Shown: positions 34,112 to 42,478 of the stretch, piece by piece
How positions within the stretch are numbered: position 1 is the stretch's first letter
How the letters are laid out: every line of letters begins with the position of its first letter
Assembly (NCBI RefSeq): GCF_025685425.1
Contig: NZ_JAGTAS010000021.1
Coordinates: 1 to 64,000 of the forward strand
Direction of reading: 5' to 3'
Origin: Terriglobus albidus
GTDB taxonomy: Bacteria > Acidobacteriota > Terriglobia > Terriglobales > Acidobacteriaceae
DNA: 64,000 bases
Made by a program: the position numbers and the translations under genes
Notes under the pieces: model-generated
The model's database searches: none
What the model was told of the DNA's origin: nothing
What the model saw: the letters and a program-made list of their open reading frames with translations, nothing else

Positions 34112-36547
34112 ATGCAGCACAAACGGAGCCGGACATTCCTGCTGCGAAGTGCCTGCGTCTTCTTAAGTACCACGCTGACGGGGGGAATTTATCCGCAGTT
34201 GCATGCACAGCAGGTTCCTACTTCGGCACCTCTGCCCGAAAGCCCCACACCTCAGCTCATTTACCCCATCGCTCAGCCGGTGACGCAGCCTGAAGATGCC
34301 TCGCACAAACTAACGGTCGAGGCCGACCAGATGACCCGGAACGGCGATGAGTACACGCTGACGGGCAATGTGGAGGTCCACTACAACGGGTATACGGTTA
34401 CCGCCGAAAAACTGTCGTTTAACCAGGAGACAGGGGATGCGGTCTCGGACGGCCATATCCGGATCACCGGTGGGCCGGACGACGAGTACATTGCCGCGTC
34501 GCATGGGCAGGCCAACCTGAAGCAGCAGACAGGGAAGTTCTATGACGTGACGGGTTCCATCGGCGTGCATACGACGGCGAAGGGAACCACGTACACGACC
34601 AGCAATCCCTTTCTGTTCACTGGGCGACAGGTGATTCAGCGGGGACCGCACAACTACGAGATCCTGAACGGCACGGTCACGAGCTGCCAGCTTCCGAACC
34701 CGGACTGGAGGCTTGCCGCCAAACGCTTTGTGGTGGAAGACGGTCAGGCGCATGGCTATAACAGTGTCTTCCGTCTGCTGAATATGCCGGTACTGTTTCT
34801 GCCGTACGTGACGCATCCAACGTCGCCGGAGGAGCGCCAGAGCGGCTTTTTGATCCCCAGCTTCAGCAAAGCAGGCAGCCGCAAGGGATACATCATCGGC
34901 GAACAGGTGTATGTGCGTCTGTCGCGGTCGTCAGACATTACGGTTGGTTCAGAGTATTTCTCGGTGCGCGGTTTTTCGCAGCTTGTGACCTTCCGTTACA
35001 AAGGCAACGGCCTTAACTTCCTGACGGCACACTACACCGGACTTCTGGACCGCGGATACCACGACAGCAATGGTGTGTATGTCAACCAGGGAGGCCAGGA
35101 CTTCCTGCTCTCTGCCCGCAACGATCTGGATGAGCATGCGCGCATCGTGGCCAATGTGGAGTACCTGAGCTCTTATGTCTACCGCGAGGCATTCAATGAC
35201 ACCTTCAATCAGGCGGTCTCGACGGATGTCGTCTCGCACGCATTCGCCGCATACCAGAAGAGCGGTCTCTCGGCATCGTTGTTCGGTGACCGCTACCAGG
35301 GTCTAAAGAACGTTGTAACTGGGCAACAGGTGCGCATTATCCGGGCTCCGTCTCTGGACCTGGACCTGATTGAGCGCCGGCTGGGGACCTCGCCGCTGGT
35401 ATGGTCCTTCGATGCCTCGGCCACCGGCCTGAAGCGGGCACAGCAGAACTTCACCACCGACGGTGTGATTGAGCGGCTGGACTTGCATCCGCGGATCTCG
35501 GCGCCGGTACACTTCGCCGGGTGGATGGTAAGACCGTCGTTCGGTCTCCGCGATACGTTCTATTCGCGCAGCAGGGTTTCCTCGGTCATTCCCGGTCCAG
35601 TACCGGTGCAGGTGAATGCGACGTTGAACCGCACCGCGATGGAGACGGGCTTCGAATTCAAGCCGCCGGTACTGGAGCGTACCTTTGCCGCGAAGGACTT
35701 CATCTTCGGCCGTGAGATGAAGCACACCATCGAATCGTTCCTCAACTACCGCTATGTCACCGGTGTGGATGACTATAACCGGACGCTGCGCTTCGACCCG
35801 GTTGATGTGGTGACCAATACCAATGAGCTCGAGTACGGTGTGACCCAGCGTCTCTTCTTCCACAAGAAAGATGCGCCGGTGTGCGATGAAGAGTTGGCCG
35901 GCAATACCCGTCTGACCTCAGGCTGCGGAGGCATGGGCGAATCGGTGCGCTGGCGGCTGGCACAGAAGCACTTCTTCGACCCGAGCTTCAATGGGTCTAT
36001 CTCCCAGGGGCGGCGCAATATCTTCGAGAGCACGCTGGACTTCTCCGGCATTGCCTTTATCACGCAGCCGCGCGAGATCTCGCCGCTCATTTCGGAGCTC
36101 CGGGTACGCATCTCCGACAAGACCGACGTGGAGTGGGACGTGAACTATGACCTCGGTCAGCACCGGTTCACGGCCTCGAATGTCTTTATCGATGAACACA
36201 TCGGCCAGTACTTCGGTGGACTCTCGTTTGCGCGATTGAATGCGCCCGGCCGTTTCCTCACCTCGCCGATCTCGGACTTTACGCAGCTTCGTGTGCTGCT
36301 GGGTTATGGCGCGCCGAACAAGAAAGGGTTCTCCGCCGCGCTGAACAGCGGTATCGACCTGAATGCAGGCCAGACCCAGTACGGAGCCTTCCAGGTGAGC
36401 TACTTCTGGGACTGCTGCGGCTTCTCGGCGGAGTACCGGAAGTTCGAGCTGGGCACCGTGCGTAATGACAACATCTACCGGTTCAACTTCTCGCTGGCGA
36501 ATATCGGATCTGCTGGGAATCTTAGAAGAGCCGAACGACTCTTCTAA
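34112..36547 (+). CDS. lptD: LPS assembly outer membrane protein LptD
   Basis: An 811-residue outer membrane protein. A signal peptide (RSACVFLSTTLTGGIYPQLHAQ) is followed by an OstA/LptA-like jellyroll (LTVEADQMTRNGDEYTLTGNVE, KLSFNQETGDAVSDGHI) and a large barrel domain with FLPYVTHPTSPEERQSGFLIPS, the hallmark of LptD. It inserts lipopolysaccharide in the outer leaflet together with LptE. Few cysteines are seen, so the disulfide pairing of enteric LptD is probably different. Start ATG 34112 leads straight into the signal peptide; a TTG at 34076 would add 12 residues. It is divergent from the RDD gene. Confidence 0.9.
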   Translation: MQHKRSRTFLLRSACVFLSTTLTGGIYPQLHAQQVPTSAPLPESPTPQLIYPIAQPVTQPEDASHKLTVEADQMTRNGDEYTLTGNVEVHYNGYTVTAEKLSFNQETGDAVSDGHIRITGGPDDEYIAASHGQANLKQQTGKFYDVTGSIGVHTTAKGTTYTTSNPFLFTGRQVIQRGPHNYEILNGTVTSCQLPNPDWRLAAKRFVVEDGQAHGYNSVFRLLNMPVLFLPYVTHPTSPEERQSGFLIPSFSKAGSRKGYIIGEQVYVRLSRSSDITVGSEYFSVRGFSQLVTFRYKGNGLNFLTAHYTGLLDRGYHDSNGVYVNQGGQDFLLSARNDLDEHARIVANVEYLSSYVYREAFNDTFNQAVSTDVVSHAFAAYQKSGLSASLFGDRYQGLKNVVTGQQVRIIRAPSLDLDLIERRLGTSPLVWSFDASATGLKRAQQNFTTDGVIERLDLHPRISAPVHFAGWMVRPSFGLRDTFYSRSRVSSVIPGPVPVQVNATLNRTAMETGFEFKPPVLERTFAAKDFIFGREMKHTIESFLNYRYVTGVDDYNRTLRFDPVDVVTNTNELEYGVTQRLFFHKKDAPVCDEELAGNTRLTSGCGGMGESVRWRLAQKHFFDPSFNGSISQGRRNIFESTLDFSGIAFITQPREISPLISELRVRISDKTDVEWDVNYDLGQHRFTASNVFIDEHIGQYFGGLSFARLNAPGRFLTSPISDFTQLRVLLGYGAPNKKGFSAALNSGIDLNAGQTQYGAFQVSYFWDCCGFSAEYRKFELGTVRNDNIYRFNFSLANIGSAGNLRRAERLF

Positions 36548-36730
36548 GAGTTGAAAGTTAAAAGTTGAAAGTTGAAGAGGTACTGCATGGGTGAGACAGT
36601 TGCCAGTTAACAGTTGCCAGTTGATGAGGTACGTTATGGGCGGCACAAGCACGCCCAACACACCAGATCCAGCCAACCCACTGCAGCATTGTTAGTCAAA
36701 CTGGCAACTGGCAACCGGGAACTAGAGCCG
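36548..36730. repeat. Two different heptamer arrays in series after lptD
   Basis: First array: AGTTGAAAGTTAAAAGTTGA then GAGGTACTGCATGGGTGAG. Second array: the same layout with other third-position bases, AGTTGCC-AGTTAAC-AGTTGCC-AGTTGAT, then GAGGTACGTTATGGGCG. An inverted partner of the second (AAACTGGCAACTGGCAACC) is at about 36698-36716. The parallel organisation of sequence-divergent heptamers is notable. Nothing else is seen in this 265-base gap. Confidence 0.6.
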
Positions 36731-36812
36731 TACCATCTCAGGTTCCCCCGGCAATTCTGCATTGCCGTGTGACATAAGCCTTTTCTCTAATGAGAGAAGG
36801 GAGAGCTACGCC

Positions 36813-37007
36813 ATGGCGAACGACTGGAACGACCGCATTCATGAAGCTGTTGAGCGCATGGAGGCCGAACTCCGCAAAGCCATCGACTACGTCAACGACG
36901 AGGTCGTTCCGGAGGCGCGGATGCAGGGCGCTGAGGCGCTGCGCAAGGCGGCGGAGAAGCTTCGGCAGGTGGCGCAGAAGCTGGACGAGAGGACACCTCG
37001 CCGTTGA
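36813..37007 (+). CDS. Small charged helical protein
   Basis: A 64-residue protein, almost entirely predicted helix, rich in Ala, Glu, Lys and Arg (VERMEAELRKAIDYVNDEVV and EALRKAAEKLRQVAQKLDER). It has no signal or membrane segment. AAGGGAG lies ahead of ATG 36813. Its stop codon overlaps the TTG start of rlpA, so the two are translationally coupled and probably linked in function, but I do not recognise the family. It resembles small cytoplasmic helical proteins seen in Acidobacteriota without known role. Confidence 0.7.
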   Translation: MANDWNDRIHEAVERMEAELRKAIDYVNDEVVPEARMQGAEALRKAAEKLRQVAQKLDERTPRR

Positions 37008-37774
37008 TCCGTAGCCGCTCCATTGTCGCAGGCATTACGGTCTTGCTTGCCTTGGTCTTGACCGGATGCCACCACAAGAAGGTGCGTGTGGCGCGCCGTA
37101 CGCCGCCTCCACCCGTTACTCGCGATCCGCGCAATACGGCAGGGAATTATCCGCCGGTCCGGCCGGTACCGGGGCTGGGCACAGGGCAGCCGCAGGAGCC
37201 GCAGCCGGACTACGGCGGGAAGGTGTATTCGACCGAGATAGGTATGTCGAGCTGGTACGGTCCCCCGTATCACAACCGCAATGCTGCCAATGGTCTGCCC
37301 TATGACCAGAACGCCATGACGGCCGCGCACCGCACGCTGCCCATGGGCACTGTGGTTCGTGTGACCAATCTGCAAACGAATCAGTCTGCGGTGGTGAAGA
37401 TTACCGATCGTGGTCCCTTTGTGCCAGGACGCGTGCTGGATCTTTCGATGGCTGCGGCCAAAGCTACGGGTGTCTATCGCGCAGGTGTGGCGAAGGTAAG
37501 GATCGATGTGCTGCAGCAGACCGCGAACGCAGCGGTCTCCGGCAAATGGTGTGTGCAGGTCGGCGCATTTACCGAGGAAAAGAACTCGTTGAAGTTGAAA
37601 GACCAGATGCAGCGCCGCTATCACACGGCCAAGGTCATCGAGTTCCCCGGACCGACAGGACACTGGGTGCGGATCAATCCCGCAGTGATGGACAAAGCGC
37701 ACGCGACCGAAGTCGCGGAGAGCATTCATCCCAATGAGCCGAATGCACAGGCGTATCTGGTGAGACTGGACTGA
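37004..37774 (+). CDS. rlpA: RlpA-like septal ring lipoprotein (DPBB and SPOR domains)
   Basis: A 256-residue lipoprotein. Lipobox LVLTGC (Cys22), a proline-rich linker, a double-psi beta-barrel (SSWYGPPYHNRNAANGLPYD, LPMGTVVRVTNL, ITDRGPFVPGRVLDLS) and a C-terminal SPOR domain (WCVQVGAFTEEKNSLKLKDQ). RlpA is a lytic transglycosylase or a division-site protein that binds denuded peptidoglycan through SPOR. The start is TTG 37004 overlapping the upstream stop; no ATG or GTG fits. The barrel keeps the conserved glycine/aspartate DRGPF motif of RlpA. Confidence 0.9.
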   Translation: MIRSRSIVAGITVLLALVLTGCHHKKVRVARRTPPPPVTRDPRNTAGNYPPVRPVPGLGTGQPQEPQPDYGGKVYSTEIGMSSWYGPPYHNRNAANGLPYDQNAMTAAHRTLPMGTVVRVTNLQTNQSAVVKITDRGPFVPGRVLDLSMAAAKATGVYRAGVAKVRIDVLQQTANAAVSGKWCVQVGAFTEEKNSLKLKDQMQRRYHTAKVIEFPGPTGHWVRINPAVMDKAHATEVAESIHPNEPNAQAYLVRLD

Positions 37775-37779
37775 AGAAA

Positions 37780-37855
37780 TTGAATGATTAAATCATTGAA
37801 TAATGGAATGAAACCGGCTCATTCAATTATTCAATTCTCCATTATTCAATTCTCT
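37780..37855. repeat. AT-rich ATTGAAT repeat array at convergent gene ends
   Basis: ATTGAATGATTAAATCATTGAATAATGG-like sequence faces inverted CAATTATTCAATTCTCC and ATTATTCAATTCTC. The last unit overlaps the final codons and stop of the next minus-strand gene (Glu-Asn-stop). Related sequence is at 3734-3756. Likely acts as the shared terminator of rlpA and the TIGR03435 gene. Confidence 0.55.
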
Positions 37856-38637
37856 GATGGCTTCTCTACCTTATCGACAGCCAACACATCCACTTCTTCT
37901 TTGCTGGGTACCAGGCGCATGCCGAGTTGTTCCTGAATGGCGGTATAGAGGTCTGGTTTAGCGGGCTGTCTTGGAGGAAGACTGGCCCAGAGCCCGTCAT
38001 ACTGTGAGGCATCGGGCTGGAAGTCGAGGGTGAAATCGCTTCGTTCGGAGAGTTGTACCTTATCGACGACGGGCCGATCGAGGAGACGCTCCTGCAGGAC
38101 ATTCGCCAGTTCGCGTGAGGTCGCGTTGCGGGCGACCAGAACACCCGGTTGTGTAAAACCAATGGCGGGAACGGGTCTTTCGATGGTGCTCTTTGTAAGT
38201 TTGAGTGGGCCTTTACCGCGTTCGAGAACGTAGACCGGGAGCGCCTTCTTCTCGCTATGAGTGGTGAGATGGAAGCGCTCCACGATGAGAAGCTGCATCA
38301 TGCCCTGGGCCTGAGCTTTGTTGGGCATGCCGGGCAGGTTGGGCGTTGCTTCCACATCCCACTTCTGCGTGCGCGCCCATTCGGGAAGACTTTGAATCTG
38401 GCTGGTCTGTACGCCATAGGCCCACTTCATCATGTCGAGCAGTGTGGTGTTGAAGGCCTGAACGCGTCCTCCACCAAGGCGAAACCCGTAGCCGTGTGCG
38501 TTGGGATCGCTCATCTTGATGGTGGCCACATCAGCGATGGGATGGGCCTCCGCAGCCATTTGCGGAGGCCCCTGTGTCTGTGCGGAAGTGAAAGAGAGCG
38601 AGGCGCCAAGGATGAGAACCGGGGTTAGCTTCATCAT
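37846..38637 (-). CDS. TIGR03435 family secreted protein
   Basis: A 263-residue member of the same acidobacterial family as the gene at 18683. Signal peptide MMKLTPVLILGASLSFTSAQ; family blocks ADVATIKMSDPN, TTLLDMMKWAYGVQ, LLIVERFHLTTHSEKK and the end DVLAVDKVEKPSEN. The start at 38637 (Met-Met) gives a direct signal peptide. It is followed downstream by an AT-rich repeat that reaches into the stop codon. A second family member lies 310 bases upstream on the same strand, so this is a tandem family pair. Function unknown. Confidence 0.88.
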   Translation of the reverse strand: MMKLTPVLILGASLSFTSAQTQGPPQMAAEAHPIADVATIKMSDPNAHGYGFRLGGGRVQAFNTTLLDMMKWAYGVQTSQIQSLPEWARTQKWDVEATPNLPGMPNKAQAQGMMQLLIVERFHLTTHSEKKALPVYVLERGKGPLKLTKSTIERPVPAIGFTQPGVLVARNATSRELANVLQERLLDRPVVDKVQLSERSDFTLDFQPDASQYDGLWASLPPRQPAKPDLYTAIQEQLGMRLVPSKEEVDVLAVDKVEKPSEN

Positions 38638-38724
38638 GAAAACTCTCGTTCTACCGATGGCATTGAGTGCGATTGAGCATATCGACAATTCAATTTCATT
38701 GCGGAGTTGATTTCACCTGCAGAG

Positions 38725-38820
38725 CTATGGAGCGGGCCTTCAGCCCTTTAACGTCTTGTGGGCACCGAACCTGGGGCGTTGCCCCAGGCTGGTATAGAGC
38801 GCGCCTTCAGCGCTCAGAGC
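38725..38820 (+). repeat. GC-rich hairpin repeat, copy 3
   Basis: Full unit with GGGCCTTCAGCCC, CCTGGGGC-GTT-GCCCCAGG (perfect 8-bp stem) and GCGCCTTCAGCGC. It lies between two TIGR03435 genes, in the 38638-38946 gap, which otherwise holds only the hairpin at 38881. Confidence 0.65.
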
Positions 38821-38880
38821 TAGGCCCTTTGTTCGCCATTCGGAATGCAACGGAGAAATCTGTTTTCCCCGGTAGCGTGC

Positions 38881-38905
38881 CCCACCCTCGCAACGCGAGG
38901 GTGGG
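38881..38905. terminator. Strong GC-rich hairpin downstream of a TIGR03435 gene
   Basis: Perfect 11-bp stem CCCACCCTCGC / GCGAGGGTGGG with an AAC loop. It sits 41 bases past the stop of the minus-strand gene at 38947. No T-run follows, so it may be a terminator without a U tract or an mRNA end stabiliser. Confidence 0.5.
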
Positions 38906-38946
38906 TTCGGAGTACACCAAAATTCCTAACAAACATACAAAACGCG

Positions 38947-40083
38947 TTAGTTTTCCGAGGGCTTTTCTACTTTCTCGAAGACCATCACCTTGGCTGGGGC
39001 TTTTGTGGGTGTCGCTTTCAGGCCGAGCTGCTCCTGCAGAGCGGTGTAGAGATCGGGGCGGGGCGGGTCGAAGACGGGAGCGTTGGCGAAGCGTCCGCCG
39101 AACTGCGTTGCGTCAGGTTGCCAGGTCAGTCTGAAGTCATAGCGATTGTCGCTGAGCTCGGTCTTATCCAGCACGGGACGATCGAGCAGCGTCTCCTGCA
39201 GCAATCCACAGAAGTCGAGCATGGTCGCATTGCGGGCGACAAAGACGCCCGCTCCCTGGAAGTTGAGCCCCTTCGGTCCATCGGCTGGGGCTTCGCTCTT
39301 GAAGAGTTTGGGTCCGCCCTTCGCCTGTTCCAGAAGGTAGACCGGCATCTCACGATCTTCACTATGGAACTTGAGCTGGAAGCGTTCCACCAGCAGCTTT
39401 CTGAGGGCGGATTTCCATTGGTCGCCGCTCGGCTGGCCTTCACCATCGGGCCGTGCGTCAATATCCCACTTGATCTCATTCGCCCATGCCGGCATGCCGA
39501 CGAGTTGCTTGTCCTGCACGCCGTAGGCGAATTTCATGATGTCGATAAGCGTGGTGTTGATGGTGCGGAAGCGGCGCTGCCCGAGTCCGAAGCCGATGCC
39601 AGGCTGGTCGGGATTACTGGGCTTGATGGTCGCGATCTCCAGGACCGGGTCGTAGTCCTTTGCCATTGGCTTGATAGGCGCGGGCGGCTTGGGAATCTCC
39701 CATGCTGCTTCGGGATTGACCTTGGCGAGGTTCAGCGCCGTAGACCGCTCGGCCTGTGTGAAGGTGCCGGTCATGCTCTTGCCATCAGCGGCGATTTTTC
39801 CTTCATACTTCGCGCCGATGCCGGCGATTTCAAAGGTAAACGTATCACCTTTTACCGAGGCTGTATTCGCAGTCATCGGCGCCCCGCCCTGGTCGATGGA
39901 ATATCCGATAACCTTCAGAACCGCGTCATCCTTGCCGATCTTCAGCAAAATCCGCATCTCGCGGGGAGCGCCCTGAGGCTGCATCGTTCCCTGCCATGTC
40001 CCGGTTACATCGACAGGCGCCTGTGCCTGCATGCTCAGCATTCCAGCCAGTACCACGCACAGCCAAAGCCAAAGCCTCTTCAT
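38947..40083 (-). CDS. TIGR03435 family secreted protein with extra N-terminal lipocalin-like domain
   Basis: A 378-residue protein with signal peptide MKRLWLWLCVVLAGMLSMQAQ. Residues about 25-115 are an added beta-rich domain (DVTGTWQGTM, VLKVIGYSIDQGG, GKIAADGKSMTGTFTQ) that looks lipocalin-like. The remainder is the TIGR03435 domain (EIATIKPSNPDQPG, TTLIDIMKFAYGVQ, LLVERFQLKFHSEDREM) and the usual end VFEKVEKPSEN. The fusion suggests that the unknown ligand or substrate is a small molecule or lipid, but this is only inference. Confidence 0.87.
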   Translation of the reverse strand: MKRLWLWLCVVLAGMLSMQAQAPVDVTGTWQGTMQPQGAPREMRILLKIGKDDAVLKVIGYSIDQGGAPMTANTASVKGDTFTFEIAGIGAKYEGKIAADGKSMTGTFTQAERSTALNLAKVNPEAAWEIPKPPAPIKPMAKDYDPVLEIATIKPSNPDQPGIGFGLGQRRFRTINTTLIDIMKFAYGVQDKQLVGMPAWANEIKWDIDARPDGEGQPSGDQWKSALRKLLVERFQLKFHSEDREMPVYLLEQAKGGPKLFKSEAPADGPKGLNFQGAGVFVARNATMLDFCGLLQETLLDRPVLDKTELSDNRYDFRLTWQPDATQFGGRFANAPVFDPPRPDLYTALQEQLGLKATPTKAPAKVMVFEKVEKPSEN

Positions 40084-40146
40084 GAACCGCTCTCCTTTTA
40101 CTCGTAGAAGCAGATACGCAGCCCGTGGTACGAAGTTCGGGTTTGT

Positions 40147-40650
40147 TTACAACACGACCTTCTTGCCCGTCCTTAGCTCCATCTCCTGACGGAAGGCCTC
40201 GGACGCCGAATGATTGGGGGAATGCAGAATCGTGACGCGGTTGGAGCCCATGACGCGGGTGACGCGTCCTGCCTGTGAGACGCTAATGGCCATCACTTCG
40301 GTATAGGGAATCTGTTTGTCTTTGAAGAACCAGAAGCGCTGCACCACGGCTGTGGGTGTCAGCACGATGGTTCCGGGCATGCGCAGCACGACCAGAACGC
40401 AGACCAGGATCAGCACTATCATGACCCATACCGGTGGAATCTTGCTGACGTGCATGACCGACAGCGCAATGACAAGAGCGACATAGGCCGCCAGCAGGAT
40501 CCAGCGGGAGAGCGCGAAGAGAGGCTTGATGGGAAAGGCCAGCCCCTCGGGCGTCTGTTTTACAGAGCCCTTGCTCATACGGCTGGACAACACGAGAAAG
40601 ATAAAGAGTGAGAGAGCAATGGCGCGCAGCAGTTGCGGATCAAGGTGCAT
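40147..40650 (-). CDS. Small membrane protein with bPH-like domain
   Basis: A 167-residue protein. Three hydrophobic segments (LLRAIALSLFIFLVLS, WILLAAYVALVIALSVMH, VWVMIVLILVCVLVVLR) precede a C-terminal PH-like domain (IVLTPTAVVQRFWFFKDKQIPYTEVMAISVSQAGRV) of the kind found in YdbT/YdbS-like proteins. Function not known. It is the next gene downstream of the two TldD/PmbA-family genes on the minus strand, with the 114-bp palindromic element between. Confidence 0.75.
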   Translation of the reverse strand: MHLDPQLLRAIALSLFIFLVLSSRMSKGSVKQTPEGLAFPIKPLFALSRWILLAAYVALVIALSVMHVSKIPPVWVMIVLILVCVLVVLRMPGTIVLTPTAVVQRFWFFKDKQIPYTEVMAISVSQAGRVTRVMGSNRVTILHSPNHSASEAFRQEMELRTGKKVVL

Positions 40651-40668
40651 GGTGGTCTCTTAGACTCT

Positions 40669-40782
40669 AGAGCATTTTCCCTGTTACTGGGTATCCCGGA
40701 AGAGAAGTGCAGCGGCGTTTTCATTGCGGAAAACGCCCATAGATGCGGATGCTCTGGACTACACCTACAGGGAAAATGCTCT
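40669..40782 (-). repeat. 114-bp palindromic intergenic element, copy 1
   Basis: Bounded by a perfect 16-bp terminal inverted repeat, AGAGCATTTTCCCTGT and its complement. The interior has a second stem, GGCGTTTTC/GAAAACGCC. Read on the minus strand it has the same orientation to the gene before it as copy 3. It lies between two co-directional genes, and the stop codon of the upstream gene overlaps its end. Confidence 0.75.
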
Positions 40783-42478
40783 ACTGCGGCGGAGGGTAAT
40801 AAGGCAGCTTCTGCTGCTCATTCTGTGCGCGTTTCACGGCGATGTCACCAAACAGCAGCGATGGCGCGATGGTGGTCTGTGGCAGCGGTGCGAGCGAGTT
40901 CTGGATGTACGGATCGTCGCCGGCTGCGATGATGTCGGAGCGCAGGCTGCGCTGGTCGAGCTCATCGAAGACGGCGCCGCGCACCAGCTCGCGTTTGCCG
41001 TCAGGGGTGACCCGATAGAGCAGGCGTGGGGTCAGCTCGCCGCCCATCGTCTCCGCAATGTAGACAAAGGGGCGGTTCTGCTCCTTCGCCATGGCCAGGA
41101 TCTTCTTCTCCATCTCGGCGGCGGGTGTGACCTTCGTGGGAGTGAAGATCATTACGCCGGCGTGCGATTCGGCGCGCCGGCCGAGAGCGGCGCGACCGTG
41201 ACCGTTGGACTCAGGGAAGTCCTTCACCGGCTCGCGGTCGATGAGGTAGTTCTGCAGGATACCCTTTGAGACCACTTGCACCGTCTGTGCCGGTACGCCT
41301 TCATCGTCGATATCGTAGGAGCCGATGAGCGATTTACCGTGGAAGGTCTTCATCCCTGGGTCGTCTTTGACGTCGAGGAAGTCAGGAAGAACGCGCTGCT
41401 TCCAGCTCGATGAGAAAGCTCCCTGGGTGCGTGCCAGAGTTCCGGGATCGGGCTTGTCCGCTTCGATGTTGGGAACAAAGAGGCGGTTGAGAACGTCGGT
41501 GGAGGCATCGCCGCTGAAGAGCACAGGGCCGTGGTAGTCCTCCGCCATGACAACAGGGGCCTTCTGCAGACCACGCAGGCTCAGGAGATCGTCAATGACG
41601 CGCTGCTTGAAGACGGCTGCCGATTCAAGATCTTTTGCCTGCGCGGCCACAGGGCCGTTGTCCCGCGAGAGACGTGTGCCGTCAGGCGCCTGAGTGCCGA
41701 CACTGATGCCGGCGGAGTAGGCCGTATATCCGCGGCGTACGGCGGTACCGTCTGTATTGACCAGGTAACGGTTGACCGCAAGACCGCGAACACTTGAGTT
41801 GGAGTACTGAATCTGCTCTGCGAACCCTTTCACACGGGGGTCGATTGCATAGAGTCCGCTGGCTTCGACGACACGCTGTTTCCAGTCCTCACGATCGAGG
41901 TCGAGCTTCACCAGTGGTTCAATTTTCGTCACTGGCTTGGCAGGAGAGAAGTCATCGGCGGTCGGCGTAGTCTCGAAGCGCTTGAGGTCGGCCTGCTTGC
42001 GGGAATAGGCATTGAGCGCCGCTTTGTAGGCCTCGTCCGTAGCGAACCAGAGAGCATAGCGCAGAGCTTCGGGATTCTGGTCCATGGGCGCGACCTGCAC
42101 GGTGCCTTCGCCGCGCGTGCTGGAGTTGTCTGACTTGTAGCTTCCGACCCGGACCTGTACCCGCACAAAGCGCTGGTGGTTCTCCGTTTCGTTGGTCAGG
42201 GCGCCGAAGCTTGCATCCGCCTGGTACTCGGTGACGTCTTCGAGGCGGTACTCCATGAAATAGGGACGCAGCATGCCGGGCAGCACCAGTTTCTGGCGGC
42301 TACGCTCCATCTCCTGCTGCATGGCAACCAGCATGGGATCGGTCTGTTGTTGCGTAATAGCAGCGACAGGAACTTGTTGCTCTACAGCGGCGACAGGAAC
42401 TTGTTGCGCCACGGCCGCGACAGGAAGCACGGCAAGACCAATGACGGCGAGTGAGGAGAAGATGCGGCGTGTATTCAT
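40781..42478 (-). CDS. Secreted TldD/PmbA family protein lacking the zinc site (TldE-like)
   Basis: A 565-residue exported protein of the TldD/PmbA superfamily. The signal peptide is followed by a short duplication (two QQVPVAA units). The family body is present (ALWFATDEAYKAALNAY, LFSGDASTDVLNRLFVPN, GSYDIDDEGVPAQTVQVVSKG, ESNGHGRAA), but where the active family members have HExxxH this protein has GDASTD, and the C-terminal cysteine ligand is absent. It therefore looks like the non-catalytic partner in a TldD/TldE-like pair. It follows the HExxxH-bearing paralogue with stop and start codons directly adjoining, so the two are translated together. Confidence 0.85.
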   Translation of the reverse strand: MNTRRIFSSLAVIGLAVLPVAAVAQQVPVAAVEQQVPVAAITQQQTDPMLVAMQQEMERSRQKLVLPGMLRPYFMEYRLEDVTEYQADASFGALTNETENHQRFVRVQVRVGSYKSDNSSTRGEGTVQVAPMDQNPEALRYALWFATDEAYKAALNAYSRKQADLKRFETTPTADDFSPAKPVTKIEPLVKLDLDREDWKQRVVEASGLYAIDPRVKGFAEQIQYSNSSVRGLAVNRYLVNTDGTAVRRGYTAYSAGISVGTQAPDGTRLSRDNGPVAAQAKDLESAAVFKQRVIDDLLSLRGLQKAPVVMAEDYHGPVLFSGDASTDVLNRLFVPNIEADKPDPGTLARTQGAFSSSWKQRVLPDFLDVKDDPGMKTFHGKSLIGSYDIDDEGVPAQTVQVVSKGILQNYLIDREPVKDFPESNGHGRAALGRRAESHAGVMIFTPTKVTPAAEMEKKILAMAKEQNRPFVYIAETMGGELTPRLLYRVTPDGKRELVRGAVFDELDQRSLRSDIIAAGDDPYIQNSLAPLPQTTIAPSLLFGDIAVKRAQNEQQKLPYYPPPQ

